Shown here one piece after another: positions 1 through 8,726 of a DNA stretch of 64,000 nt. The notes beneath the pieces were generated by a model. It worked only from the letters and a program-made list of their open reading frames with translations. It was not told the origin of the DNA and ran no database searches. The stretch comes from Clostridiales bacterium. GTDB taxonomy: Bacteria > Bacillota > Clostridia > Christensenellales > Borkfalkiaceae. The stretch is taken from positions 1-64,000 of the forward strand of contig SVIP01000003.1 of the NCBI GenBank assembly GCA_015069425.1, read 5' to 3'. Made by a program: the position numbers and the translations under genes. Position 1 is the stretch's first letter. Every line of letters begins with the position of its first letter.

Positions 1-105
1 AAAAGGGCAAAAAAAAGAACATTCAAATTTTTTTGTTAGGAATTTATGCCCAGCAGTCTAAGACAAAATGAGGCATAAAATGACATAACTTAATATTTTC
101 TACTT

Positions 106-153
106 AATCCTATAAGCTATTATATATATTATATAATGTTTATAGGATTTTTT
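106..153 (+). terminator. possible intrinsic terminator
   Basis: A perfect 10-bp inverted repeat (106-115 with 140-149) is followed by a run of T. The stem is AT-rich and the 24-base loop is long, so it may be weak. It lies in gene-free DNA upstream of the penicillin-binding protein remnant. I recognise nothing else in 1-290. Confidence 0.3.
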
Positions 154-293
154 CATTTCAAATCTATGATACTAAAAGATGCAATTTAAATTAAATACAC
201 ATAAAAAAAATTAACATCGATGTACTATATTTGCGTGAAAATATTTAATGTTTTGTCTCATTTTAGTGTAAAAAAAACTAATACACAAGTTAA

Positions 294-608
294 AGGGGAG
301 AGATTAGCCGTTTTTTTGCTAAAAACCCAAAACAAAAAAGTGTTGATTTTACTGATGATTTTAAGGGTGCTACACAAGAAAAAGGAAAAACAGGCACTGC
401 GCAAAAATATTCAGGGGGCGTAATTGCTGTTGGTAAATACGTTTCGTCGTTCGTAGGGTATTTTCCTGCAGATAACCCCAAATATTTGGCGCTTGTAATT
501 ATTGATGAACCCGTGGGCGGATATTATGGAAGCACAGTTGCTGCACCCTATGCAAAACAAGTTTTTGAGGGTATTATTAAAGTTAAAAATTTATTGCCAT
601 CAAATTAA
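294..608 (+). pseudogene. C-terminal remnant of a penicillin-binding protein (PBP2/SpoVD type)
   Basis: The frame ending in TAA at 606-608 encodes about 75 residues that match the end of a class B PBP transpeptidase domain. Visible are the KTGTA active-site box (387-401), a stretch resembling the SFVG-hAPADNPKY segment, and a GGYYGSTVAAP-like segment. The frame closes at a stop at 291-293. The residues just before KTGTA do not look like a PBP, and no upstream frame continues the protein, so the SxxK and SxN motifs and the N-terminus are missing. Its place directly before murE is where pbpB/spoVD sits in Firmicute dcw clusters, which suggests a decayed or truncated resident gene. A programmed frameshift is unlikely because no upstream homologous segment is seen in any frame. 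Confidence 0.7.
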
Positions 609-621
609 AAAGAGGTAAATT

Positions 622-2067
622 ATGAAACTTATAGATTTAATTGAAAATTTATCGGTAGTTAAAATTATAGGTGATATAAATTTAGAGATAGAAAACGTAC
701 AGATAGACAGCAACGCAGTTAGTAAAAACAGTCTTTTTATATGCATTAACGGTGGCGATTACGACGGGCACGGTTTTGTTAAGCAAACGGAAAAATACGG
801 TGCTGTTGCAGTTGTAACTGAAAAAATTATAGATTGTGGAATAACTCAAATTGTGGTTGAGGATACTCGTTTAGCAATGAGTAAAATTGCGTCGGCATTT
901 TATGGTAACGTATGTGAAAAAATGAAACTAATCGGTGTGGTTGGCACTAACGGAAAAACTACTACTGCGCATTTAATCGGTAAAATTTTAAATAGCGCAG
1001 GGATAAAATGTGGTGTAATAGGAACTATCGGAACGTTTTATGGTGAATATTTTGTTGAACACGATTTAACAACTCCCGACCCCTTGAATTTACACAAGAT
1101 TTTATACGATATGTTCCAGAAAGGGTATAAAACGGCAGTTATGGAAGTTTCAGCGCACGCTTTATACTATAAAAAAGTTGGTGGGCTCAATTTTGAAGTA
1201 GGGGTATTTACTAACTTTTCTAGAGACCATTTAGATTTCTTCAAAGATATGGAAAATTACAAGAAAGCAAAACGTAGTTTTTTTGATGAAAATCAATGCA
1301 AATATATGGTTGTAAATGTTGATGATGTTTTGGGCAGAGAAATTGCAAATGAAAATCCAAAAGCCGTAACTTACGGTGTTGAAAACCCTGCCGACGTTTT
1401 TGCTATTGATATAAATGAAAGTTCTTACGGATTAAATTTTGTAGTTAATTTGTTTGATTGCGTTTATAACGTCAACTCTTCGTTAGTTGGTAAATTTAAC
1501 GTATATAACGCTTTAGGTGCGTCAACTACAAGTGCATTAGTTGGGGTAAGCCCTGAAAATGTTGCTAGGGGGTTGCAAGGGATAAAAGGACCTAGTGGGC
1601 GTATGGAACTTGTTTATGACGGCGATTTTAAGGTTTATGTTGACTATGCTCACACGCCAGGTGGTTTGAAAAATCTTTTATCTTCAATTAAAAAATCTTG
1701 CAATGGGCGTTTAATATGCGTTTTTGGCTGTGGTGGAAATAGAGACGTGGGTAAGCGCTATGAAATGGGTCAAATAAGTGGCGAATATTCCGATTTTACC
1801 GTTATAACTTCTGACAACCCTAGGTATGAAGAGCCTATGGATATTATTTCACAAGTTGAAAAAGGCGTTTTATCAACAAACAAAAATTACGTTATAGTTC
1901 AAGAACGAAGTTCGGCTATTAGATACGCTATTGAATATGCTCAAGCGGAAGACGTGATTGTTGTTGCCGGTAAGGGGTGTGAAAATTATCAAGAAGTTCT
2001 CGGTATAAAACGACCTTATAATGACAAAGATACCATTAAAGAAATTATAGGGAGCATAAGAGGTTGA
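622..2067 (+). CDS. murE: UDP-N-acetylmuramoyl-L-alanyl-D-glutamate--2,6-diaminopimelate ligase
   Basis: Cytoplasmic Mur ligase adding the third residue to the peptidoglycan stem peptide, using ATP. The ATP-binding motif GTNGKTTT is at residues 108-115. A DNPR motif at 398-401 is the signature of enzymes that add meso-diaminopimelate rather than lysine, so the wall is predicted to be mDAP-type. The 481-residue length is normal. The ATG has a GAGG ribosome site 5-6 bases upstream. It is the first intact gene of the dcw run and overlaps mraY by 4 bases, so the two are probably coupled. Confidence 0.95.
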   Translation: MKLIDLIENLSVVKIIGDINLEIENVQIDSNAVSKNSLFICINGGDYDGHGFVKQTEKYGAVAVVTEKIIDCGITQIVVEDTRLAMSKIASAFYGNVCEKMKLIGVVGTNGKTTTAHLIGKILNSAGIKCGVIGTIGTFYGEYFVEHDLTTPDPLNLHKILYDMFQKGYKTAVMEVSAHALYYKKVGGLNFEVGVFTNFSRDHLDFFKDMENYKKAKRSFFDENQCKYMVVNVDDVLGREIANENPKAVTYGVENPADVFAIDINESSYGLNFVVNLFDCVYNVNSSLVGKFNVYNALGASTTSALVGVSPENVARGLQGIKGPSGRMELVYDGDFKVYVDYAHTPGGLKNLLSSIKKSCNGRLICVFGCGGNRDVGKRYEMGQISGEYSDFTVITSDNPRYEEPMDIISQVEKGVLSTNKNYVIVQERSSAIRYAIEYAQAEDVIVVAGKGCENYQEVLGIKRPYNDKDTIKEIIGSIRG

Positions 2068-3041
2068 AAAAATTTTTTATAGTAGGAATAATATCTTTAA
2101 CGGCAAGCGTTATACTGGGGAAAATAATCTTGCCATTTTTAAGAAAGTTAAAAGCAGGTCAAACTGTTTTAAAATACGTTAAAACACACGAGAATAAAAA
2201 CGGAACGCCCACTATGGGCGGGCTGTTTTTTATTATACCGTCGGTAATTTGCTACTTTATTTTTGGACAAACTCGAATAGCCTCTGTTTGCGCAACTATA
2301 GGTTTAGCGTTTATGGTTGTGGGCTTTTTAGATGATTTTATTAAGGTAAAGTTCAAAAGAAACGAAGGGCTTAAAGCCTATCAAAAAATACTGTTCCAAG
2401 GGGCAATAGCGGTTGTAGCAGGGGTATTTGCCTATATAAACGGCATAACTTTTTTCAATTTGCCTTTTACTGATTTAACCGTAAATTTAGGATTATTTAC
2501 CGTGCCGATAGTTGCTTTAATTTTTATAGCGATAACAAATTGTGTGAATTTAACAGACGGGCTTGATGGCTTGGCAGGGTCTGTAAGCGTAGTTTATCTT
2601 ATTGCAATAAGCATATTGATAAGTTTTCAAACAAGATATTTGAACATAAACGTTTTAAGGGAAGAAGAATATGAAAGCCTACAAATTTTATCAATAAGTT
2701 TGGCTGGTGGGATACTCGGTTTTTTAATATTTAACGTAAGTCCTGCAAAAGTTTTTATGGGCGATACGGGTTCACTTTCGTTAGGCGGTTTTATAGGCGC
2801 AATAAGTATTTTTTCGTCTAATAGTTTTTTTATTCCGTTAATAGGAATAACTTTCGTATTGTCTGGCATATCCGTAATAATGCAGGTTGCATATTATAAG
2901 CGAACGAAAAAACGTATTTTTCTTATGGCACCCTTGCATCATCATTTTCAGTTAAAAGGCTATAGTGAATGTGAAATATCTTATTGCTATGCGTTAATTA
3001 CCGCTGTAATGGGGTGTGTTTCATTGCTTTGCCTATCGTGA
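2064..3041 (+). CDS. mraY: phospho-N-acetylmuramoyl-pentapeptide transferase
   Basis: Integral membrane enzyme that makes lipid I by moving phospho-MurNAc-pentapeptide to undecaprenyl phosphate. It has roughly ten hydrophobic segments and the family motifs in order: an LDDFIK-type Asp pair, NLTDGLDGLAG, and the PLHHHF histidine box near the C-terminus. The start is TTG at 2064, overlapping the murE stop, with a purine-rich GGAG/AGAGG stretch just upstream. Its length (325 residues) is standard. Confidence 0.95.
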   Translation: MKKFFIVGIISLTASVILGKIILPFLRKLKAGQTVLKYVKTHENKNGTPTMGGLFFIIPSVICYFIFGQTRIASVCATIGLAFMVVGFLDDFIKVKFKRNEGLKAYQKILFQGAIAVVAGVFAYINGITFFNLPFTDLTVNLGLFTVPIVALIFIAITNCVNLTDGLDGLAGSVSVVYLIAISILISFQTRYLNINVLREEEYESLQILSISLAGGILGFLIFNVSPAKVFMGDTGSLSLGGFIGAISIFSSNSFFIPLIGITFVLSGISVIMQVAYYKRTKKRIFLMAPLHHHFQLKGYSECEISYCYALITAVMGCVSLLCLS

Positions 3042-3049
3042 GGTAAATT

Positions 3050-4390
3050 ATGTATATAAAAACTCAAAAATTTCTTATTTTAGGTGCATCAAAAAGTGGG
3101 TTTGCCGTTGCTAAATATCTTGTTGAGCGTGGTGCTGATTGCAAAATTTATGAAGAATTAAAAACCCCAAAAGTTGAAAAGGCTTTAGAAAAGATAAAAG
3201 AATTAGGTTTATCAAATCTTACAAGAGAACAAGCCTTAAACTCTCTTAAAGAAATTGATATTTTGGTTATTAGTCCAGGTGTGCCTATAAATCACGAACT
3301 TGCAGTAAAAGCAAAGCAATTAAATAAAAGAATTATGGGTGAACTAGAGTTTGCATATTCTACTTTTAATCCACCTATAATTGCCGTTACGGGTACTAAT
3401 GGAAAAACAACTACCGTTACGTTGATTGACGCTATATTAGAACGTGCACAAAAGAGCCGTCAACTCGTTGGTAACGTAGGTATACCTATGACTGAAAAAT
3501 TATCTGATATAACAAACGATACAGTTTTAGTTACGGAAGTTTCAAGTTTTCAACTTGAAAGTGTAAATTCGTTTTGTCCCCACGTTTCGTGTGTGTTAAA
3601 TATTGCGCCAGACCATCTAGAAAGACATTACGGTATGGAAAATTACGTTTTTCTAAAAAAACGAATATTTAAAAATCAAAGAGAAAGTGAGTTTACCGTG
3701 CTTAATTTTGACGACCAAACTGTTAAAAACTTTTACCCTGAAGTAAAGTCAAACGTCGTTTGGGTTTCTATAAAGGGAAAGGTAGAAGGCGCGTATCGTA
3801 GAGAGGGTAAACTATATTATTACGACGAGTATATTATGGATGAAGAAACGCTTAAACTACAAGGTGAACATAACGTTTACAATGCTCTTTTTGCAATAGT
3901 TTCGGCAAAACTTTTAGGTATAAGTAACGAATACATAGTTGGTGCGCTTAAAGATTTTAAGGGGGTTAAGCACCGTATAGAGTTTATAACGGAAAAAAAT
4001 GGCGTAGAATTTTATAACGATTCTAAAGCGACTAATACTGCGTCTACGATAGGCGCAATAGAGGCAATGAAAAGACCAACGGTTCTTATTTTAGGTGGTA
4101 GTGAAAAGGGTGAAAATTACGGTGCGTTATTTGATAAAATTAAGTTAAGCGCAGTAAAACACGTGGTGATAACTGGGGCGTCTAAATATAATATGTTGTC
4201 CGTCGCTTCTGAAAAGAATTTTGCAGAAGTAACGCTGACCGATTCGTTTGATTTTTCAATAAAAATCGCTTCGCTAATAGCGCAAAACGGAGATGCCGTT
4301 TTGTTTAGTCCTGCATGCGCAAGTTTTGATAAGTTTGCAAGTTTTGAAGAGAGAGGCGAAGCGTTCGTTAAGGCGGTGGGGGAATTATAA
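3050..4390 (+). CDS. murD: UDP-N-acetylmuramoyl-L-alanine--D-glutamate ligase
   Basis: Second-step Mur ligase, adding D-glutamate to UDP-MurNAc-L-Ala in the cytoplasm. An N-terminal Rossmann segment (residues about 7-30) is followed by the ATP site GTNGKTTT at 115-122, the central ligase domain, and a C-terminal domain with an SPACASFD-type motif typical of MurD. A GAGGTAA ribosome site lies 6 bases before the ATG. The gene follows mraY after 8 bases and abuts ftsW directly. Length 446 residues is normal. Confidence 0.95.
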   Translation: MYIKTQKFLILGASKSGFAVAKYLVERGADCKIYEELKTPKVEKALEKIKELGLSNLTREQALNSLKEIDILVISPGVPINHELAVKAKQLNKRIMGELEFAYSTFNPPIIAVTGTNGKTTTVTLIDAILERAQKSRQLVGNVGIPMTEKLSDITNDTVLVTEVSSFQLESVNSFCPHVSCVLNIAPDHLERHYGMENYVFLKKRIFKNQRESEFTVLNFDDQTVKNFYPEVKSNVVWVSIKGKVEGAYRREGKLYYYDEYIMDEETLKLQGEHNVYNALFAIVSAKLLGISNEYIVGALKDFKGVKHRIEFITEKNGVEFYNDSKATNTASTIGAIEAMKRPTVLILGGSEKGENYGALFDKIKLSAVKHVVITGASKYNMLSVASEKNFAEVTLTDSFDFSIKIASLIAQNGDAVLFSPACASFDKFASFEERGEAFVKAVGEL

Positions 4391-5509
4391 TTGAAAAAAA
4401 CGTCGTTAAAGAAAAGGTTTGCAAAAGGTGATGTTTTTTTGCCGATAGCAGTTTTATTGCTTGCTGTTGTGGGGACTGTGTTTATATATTCAGCAAGCAA
4501 TTATTCAGCGCAAAAAACATATAATGACGGCTTATATTTTGTCAAAAAACAAATAATAGGAATATCTCTTGGCGTTGTTGCAATGATATTTGCTTGCTTT
4601 TTCGACTACGGAAAATTAAAAAAATTCACCCTTCCTGTTGCTGTTATATCGTTTATTTTGTTAGGTTTGGTATTCGTGCCGGGTGTTGGTGTAGAGAATT
4701 ACGGAGCAAAAAGATGGATAGGTGTGGGGTCTATAACTCTTCAACCATCAGAGATTTCAAAATTTGCGCTTATTCTTTTTTGCGCTACCTACGTTTCTAA
4801 AAATCCCGACCAAATAAAGACTTTTAAGGGGATAATCCCTATATTGCTTTTTGGTGGCGCAACTTGTTTACTTATTATAATTGAACCGAATATGTCTATA
4901 ACCGTATGCGTTGCGGTTTTAATGCTTACAATGTTGTTTTCCGCAGGTATGAAAATAAAGCATTTTGCAATTTTAATAATACCTGCAGTTGCACTTGGCG
5001 TCATCTTGATAGCAATAGAACCTTATAGGTTGTTAAGGCTTGCCGCTTTTTTAAATCCTTGGTCTAGCCCAAAGGGTGAAGGATATCAACTTTTACAATC
5101 ACTTTATGCGCTAGGTTCTGGTGGTTGGTTTGGGGTAGGACTGTTTAATTCTCGCCAAAAATATGCTTTTTTACCTTTTGCAGAATCAGATTTTATACTA
5201 TCCGTTATAGGTGAAGAAATAGGTTTTGTAGGGTTAATTTTCTTTTTTTCTTTACTAGGTTTTATAATATTCCGTGGGTTAAAGATAGCGTCAAAAGCAA
5301 AAGATACGTTTGGATACGTTTTAGCCGTTGGTATTACAATGATTTTTGGCATTCAAACTGTTGTTAACGCTCTGGTTGTTACGGGTAGTATTCCACCTAC
5401 GGGTTTACCCTTGCCGTTGGTATCTAGTGGTAATACTTCGATAATAATTTTTATGGCTGAAATGGGGGTGTTATATAATATATCTGCGCAGGGTTCTTTA
5501 ACTTTTTAA
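4391..5509 (+). CDS. ftsW: SEDS-family lipid II polymerase FtsW/SpoVE
   Basis: Multi-pass membrane glycosyltransferase that polymerises lipid II at the septum with a class B PBP. It has about ten membrane segments. The catalytic Asp of SEDS proteins is present in an AESDFIL segment (Asp267), followed by GEEIGFVG, and a PLPLVSSGN segment lies near the end. The TTG start immediately follows the murD stop. Its position inside the dcw cluster supports FtsW/SpoVE over RodA. Its usual partner PBP is only a remnant upstream, so that partner must be encoded elsewhere. No murG follows, unlike many clusters. Confidence 0.9.
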   Translation: MKKTSLKKRFAKGDVFLPIAVLLLAVVGTVFIYSASNYSAQKTYNDGLYFVKKQIIGISLGVVAMIFACFFDYGKLKKFTLPVAVISFILLGLVFVPGVGVENYGAKRWIGVGSITLQPSEISKFALILFCATYVSKNPDQIKTFKGIIPILLFGGATCLLIIIEPNMSITVCVAVLMLTMLFSAGMKIKHFAILIIPAVALGVILIAIEPYRLLRLAAFLNPWSSPKGEGYQLLQSLYALGSGGWFGVGLFNSRQKYAFLPFAESDFILSVIGEEIGFVGLIFFFSLLGFIIFRGLKIASKAKDTFGYVLAVGITMIFGIQTVVNALVVTGSIPPTGLPLPLVSSGNTSIIIFMAEMGVLYNISAQGSLTF

Positions 5510-5556
5510 TAAGTTTTACCATAAAATAAAGTATTGTGACGGCAAGGGAGAATTTT

Positions 5557-6813
5557 ATGGGAAAATACTTAATTAGCGGTGGTAAAAAACTTTGTGGAGA
5601 AATTAGCGTTGAAAGTGCAAAAAATTCGGTGTTACCTATACTTGCCGCATCAACCCTTACCGACGAAAAAGTGGTTATAAAATGTTGCCCTAAAATTGCA
5701 GACGTAATAAGTTTAATAAATATTTTAAATAGCCTAGGTGTTGAAACCGCTTTTGAAAATGAAAATTTAATAATAAATTCTTCGGGTATGAACAATTATA
5801 CAATACCCGAACGGTTAAGTAAAGAATTGCGCGCGTCCGTCTTTATGTTGGGCGCGTTGATTTCACGTTTTAAAAAGGCAGAAATATCTTTTCCGGGTGG
5901 GTGCAATATAGGTAAAAGACCTATAGATTTACATTTGAAAAGTCTAAAAGAAATGGGTGTAAATAGTTATATTGACAACGGATTCGTTAAGTGTAGTGCG
6001 GAAAAGATTTTAGCCAAAAAAATTACTTTATCATATCCGTCGGTTGGGGCAACTGAAAATCTAATGCTTTCAGCCGTGCTTGCTGATGGAAAAACTGAAA
6101 TAAGAAATTGTGCAAGGGAACCTGAAATTGTAGATTTGATGCGCTTTCTTAATACAATGGGGGCAAAAATATACGGTGGAGGAACGTCAACGATTTTAAT
6201 TGACGGTGTAAAAAAATTGCACGGAACGGTCTATCAACCTATGTCCGACAGGATAGAGGCGGGCACTTTTTTGATTGCAACTGCAATCACTGGCGGAGAA
6301 TTACAATTAAATAATTGTAATGCGAAAAATATTTGCACTTTAATACATAAACTTTGCGATAATACTTGTAAAATTGCGGTAAAAAATGATATAATATATA
6401 TGCGTAGTAATGGTCGTGGAAAATCCTTTAATTTACATACTGGACCTTATCCGGATTTTCCAACGGATTTACAATCTCAAATGGCGGTGCTAGCCTCTGT
6501 GGCTAGTGGAAGTTCTACTATAACTGAAAACGTGTTTGAACGTAGATTTGCTTACGTTGACGAACTTAATAAAATGGGCGCGGATATACGTGTTAAAGGT
6601 AGAACTGCTTATGTTAACGGGGTATTGCAACTTACGGGCACAAAAGTTAGAGCGCTTGATTTAAGAGGTGGCGCGGCTCTTATTATTGCGGGGCTTAATG
6701 CTGAAGGCATAACGCAAGTAAGCGGGGCAGAACACATATTGCGTGGATATTTAGATTTAGATAAGAAATTCCGCTCTTTAGGTGCGGATATAAAACTTAT
6801 TGACGGTGACTAA
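5557..6813 (+). CDS. murA: UDP-N-acetylglucosamine 1-carboxyvinyltransferase
   Basis: First committed peptidoglycan enzyme, transferring enolpyruvate from PEP to UDP-GlcNAc. The catalytic cysteine is in PGGCNIG (Cys116), which is also the fosfomycin target. The substrate-binding Lys-Asn pair is at residues 22-23. I chose ATG 5557 over the in-frame GTG at 5536 because an AAGGGAG ribosome site sits at 5544-5550. The protein is then 418 residues, normal for MurA. The stop overlaps the ftsQ start by one base. Confidence 0.93.
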   Translation: MGKYLISGGKKLCGEISVESAKNSVLPILAASTLTDEKVVIKCCPKIADVISLINILNSLGVETAFENENLIINSSGMNNYTIPERLSKELRASVFMLGALISRFKKAEISFPGGCNIGKRPIDLHLKSLKEMGVNSYIDNGFVKCSAEKILAKKITLSYPSVGATENLMLSAVLADGKTEIRNCAREPEIVDLMRFLNTMGAKIYGGGTSTILIDGVKKLHGTVYQPMSDRIEAGTFLIATAITGGELQLNNCNAKNICTLIHKLCDNTCKIAVKNDIIYMRSNGRGKSFNLHTGPYPDFPTDLQSQMAVLASVASGSSTITENVFERRFAYVDELNKMGADIRVKGRTAYVNGVLQLTGTKVRALDLRGGAALIIAGLNAEGITQVSGAEHILRGYLDLDKKFRSLGADIKLIDGD

Positions 6814-7577
6814 TGAAAAACAAAAGAATTTCAATAATTTTAATAGCGATTGCGTTTGCTTTAATAGTTGTATTTTCTTGTATAGGGCTTTTTTCTGTGA
6901 AAAAAGTTCAAGTTTTGTTTGCCGTTTCAGAAGATAGAAACGTTGAGCAAATACAATCTTCGCTTGACTCATTTTTAGGGGACAACCTTTTGTTTTTAAA
7001 AACGGAAGATGTTGAAAGTGTAATAAAAAGTATACCAAATTCTCAATATCTTGAAATTGCAAAGATTGAAAAAAGTTATCCTAACGTGCTAAAAATTGAA
7101 ATTAACGAGCGTAGAGAAGTTTATTACGTTAAAAGTGGACAAAACTATTACGTTACAACGGCAGACGGATTTGTATTAAACGAGATGTCAAAGTTACCAG
7201 TCGATACGTCGAGAGATAAAATTTTATTAGAATTAGACGGCGTAAATATTGATAGTGCAACGGTTGGCGATTATTTGCAAACTAGCGACAATTCGTTAAT
7301 GCAAACGGTATTTTTGATGGCAAAGTCTGTGAAACTTACCGACTGTATAAAAAAAATTCACGTATTTAAACCGCAGTTTTCAGAATCCAACGTTACTTTT
7401 GAAACGTATACGGGTGTTAATATAATTATAGAAAAAGTTGAAGTGCTTGGGATAGACAAGGTAGTTGAAGGTTTTAACGCGTATGATAACGCATTAAGCG
7501 ATTATATAAAAACTTTTGATTCAATAATAGTAAATTTAGTCGACGGAAAAATAAACGTTGACTGGTCAAATAGGTGA
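6813..7577 (+). CDS. ftsQ: cell division protein FtsQ/DivIB
   Basis: Bitopic divisome protein. There is a short basic N-terminus, one membrane helix (about residues 7-27), and then a POTRA-like extracytoplasmic domain starting at the VKKVQV segment and containing the typical GDNLLFL and YPNVLKIEI pieces. The length (254) fits. Sequence identity in this family is always low, so the call rests on domain layout and position between murA and ftsA. The ATG overlaps the murA stop. Confidence 0.85.
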   Translation: MKNKRISIILIAIAFALIVVFSCIGLFSVKKVQVLFAVSEDRNVEQIQSSLDSFLGDNLLFLKTEDVESVIKSIPNSQYLEIAKIEKSYPNVLKIEINERREVYYVKSGQNYYVTTADGFVLNEMSKLPVDTSRDKILLELDGVNIDSATVGDYLQTSDNSLMQTVFLMAKSVKLTDCIKKIHVFKPQFSESNVTFETYTGVNIIIEKVEVLGIDKVVEGFNAYDNALSDYIKTFDSIIVNLVDGKINVDWSNR

Positions 7578-7581
7578 AAGT

Positions 7582-8688
7582 ATGCAAAAGAAACAAGTTG
7601 CGGTTATTGATATAGGTTCGTCAAAGATAACGGCGGTAGTCGCAGAACGTGGTATAAATAAAACTTTTGTAATAAAAGGGCGTTTTTCTTATGAGTACGA
7701 CGGCTTTGCAGACGGTGCGTTTTTTGATACGGAAAAATTAAAAAGCATTTTGTTTGCGCTTGCAAGTTCTATTAAAAAAACTACCGACGTTGATACCGTT
7801 TACGTTGGTGTGCCAGGTGAATTTACGCAAGTTTTTGTAAGGGATAGTCAAATATCTTTTGCTAAAAAGAAAAAATTGCAAGAAGAAGACGTTAGCGCGC
7901 TTTATGACGCATCATTTGTTCTTTCATCTACAAAATACACGCTTATAAGCCGTTCGGCAATAGTTTACGAATTAGATGACTTCCGTCGTTTGGCTTATCC
8001 CGTTGGTGCGGTAAGTAGTATTCTTAAAGGTAAACTTTCTTTTGTAGTATGCACAAATTATTTTATTGAGGCAGTTAAGCCTGCGTTAGATACTGCAGGG
8101 TTTAAGAACGTAGAGTTTGTATCTTCTGCGCTTGCAGAGGCGTTATATCTAGTTGAGGCAGAAACCCGTGATAGAATTGCTATTATTGCAGATATAGGTT
8201 ATATTTCTACAACATTTTCGATAGTTCAAGGTGATGGAATTTTATATCAAAAATCCTTTGCTTATGGTGGCGGTTTTATTACCGCTGCAATAACGGAAAA
8301 ATTCCAAACGGAGTTTGACGTTGCAGAAAAAATTAAACGTAAGTTAAACTTGAGCAGGATATCTACTTCTTCTGCGCTTGACTTGATTGACGGAGAAAAC
8401 GGTCAATATTACGGTATAGAAGAAATTAAGCACACAGTTTTGAGTAGTCTTGAAGTTTTGTGTGAAAATATATCAGACGCCATTGAAAATTCGGGATATA
8501 ACATACCTGAATACGTTCCGTTAATGATAACTGGCGGTGGAATATCTTACGTTAGAGGGGCAAAAGAACATCTTTCAAACAGATTAGGTATGGCGGTTGA
8601 AATAATTGCGCCTAAAGTACCACTTATGGATAAGCCTACGGAATCTACTATTCTTTCACTTGTAGATTTAGCTTTAGAGCAAAAATAA
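7582..8688 (+). CDS. ftsA: cell division protein FtsA, without C-terminal membrane helix
   Basis: Actin-like divisome protein that normally tethers FtsZ to the membrane. The phosphate-1 motif DIGSSK is near residue 9, a second phosphate/connect segment ADIGYISTTF lies in the middle, and the adenosine motif ITGGGISYVRG is near residue 320. ATG 7582 is preferred to the upstream TTG at 7558 because AGGTGAAAG lies just before it. At 368 residues it is about 50-70 shorter than typical FtsA. It stops right after the globular domain (…LVDLALEQK), with no linker and no amphipathic C-terminal helix. The stop codon is followed at once by the ftsZ leader, so no lost tail is visible. Confidence 0.9.
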   Translation: MQKKQVAVIDIGSSKITAVVAERGINKTFVIKGRFSYEYDGFADGAFFDTEKLKSILFALASSIKKTTDVDTVYVGVPGEFTQVFVRDSQISFAKKKKLQEEDVSALYDASFVLSSTKYTLISRSAIVYELDDFRRLAYPVGAVSSILKGKLSFVVCTNYFIEAVKPALDTAGFKNVEFVSSALAEALYLVEAETRDRIAIIADIGYISTTFSIVQGDGILYQKSFAYGGGFITAAITEKFQTEFDVAEKIKRKLNLSRISTSSALDLIDGENGQYYGIEEIKHTVLSSLEVLCENISDAIENSGYNIPEYVPLMITGGGISYVRGAKEHLSNRLGMAVEIIAPKVPLMDKPTESTILSLVDLALEQK

Positions 8689-8726
8689 AATTGTATAAAT
8701 AAGGGATAAAAAGGAGATTAAATATT

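Noticed and set aside
220..423. 67-codon ORF at the start of the window
   Set aside because: It is in a different frame from the clear PBP remnant that overlaps it, is Lys-rich with no family resemblance, and has no ribosome site.
5189..5191. Possible loss of the catalytic Asp in FtsW, because a usual DP-x-G segment reads SPKG
   Set aside because: The catalytic Asp of SEDS proteins lies in the (A/E)xxDFI segment and is present (Asp267). The DPxG position is not the catalytic one.
7558..7581. Upstream TTG start for ftsA
   Set aside because: It lies inside ftsQ and has no ribosome site; ATG 7582 has AGGTGAAAG in place.
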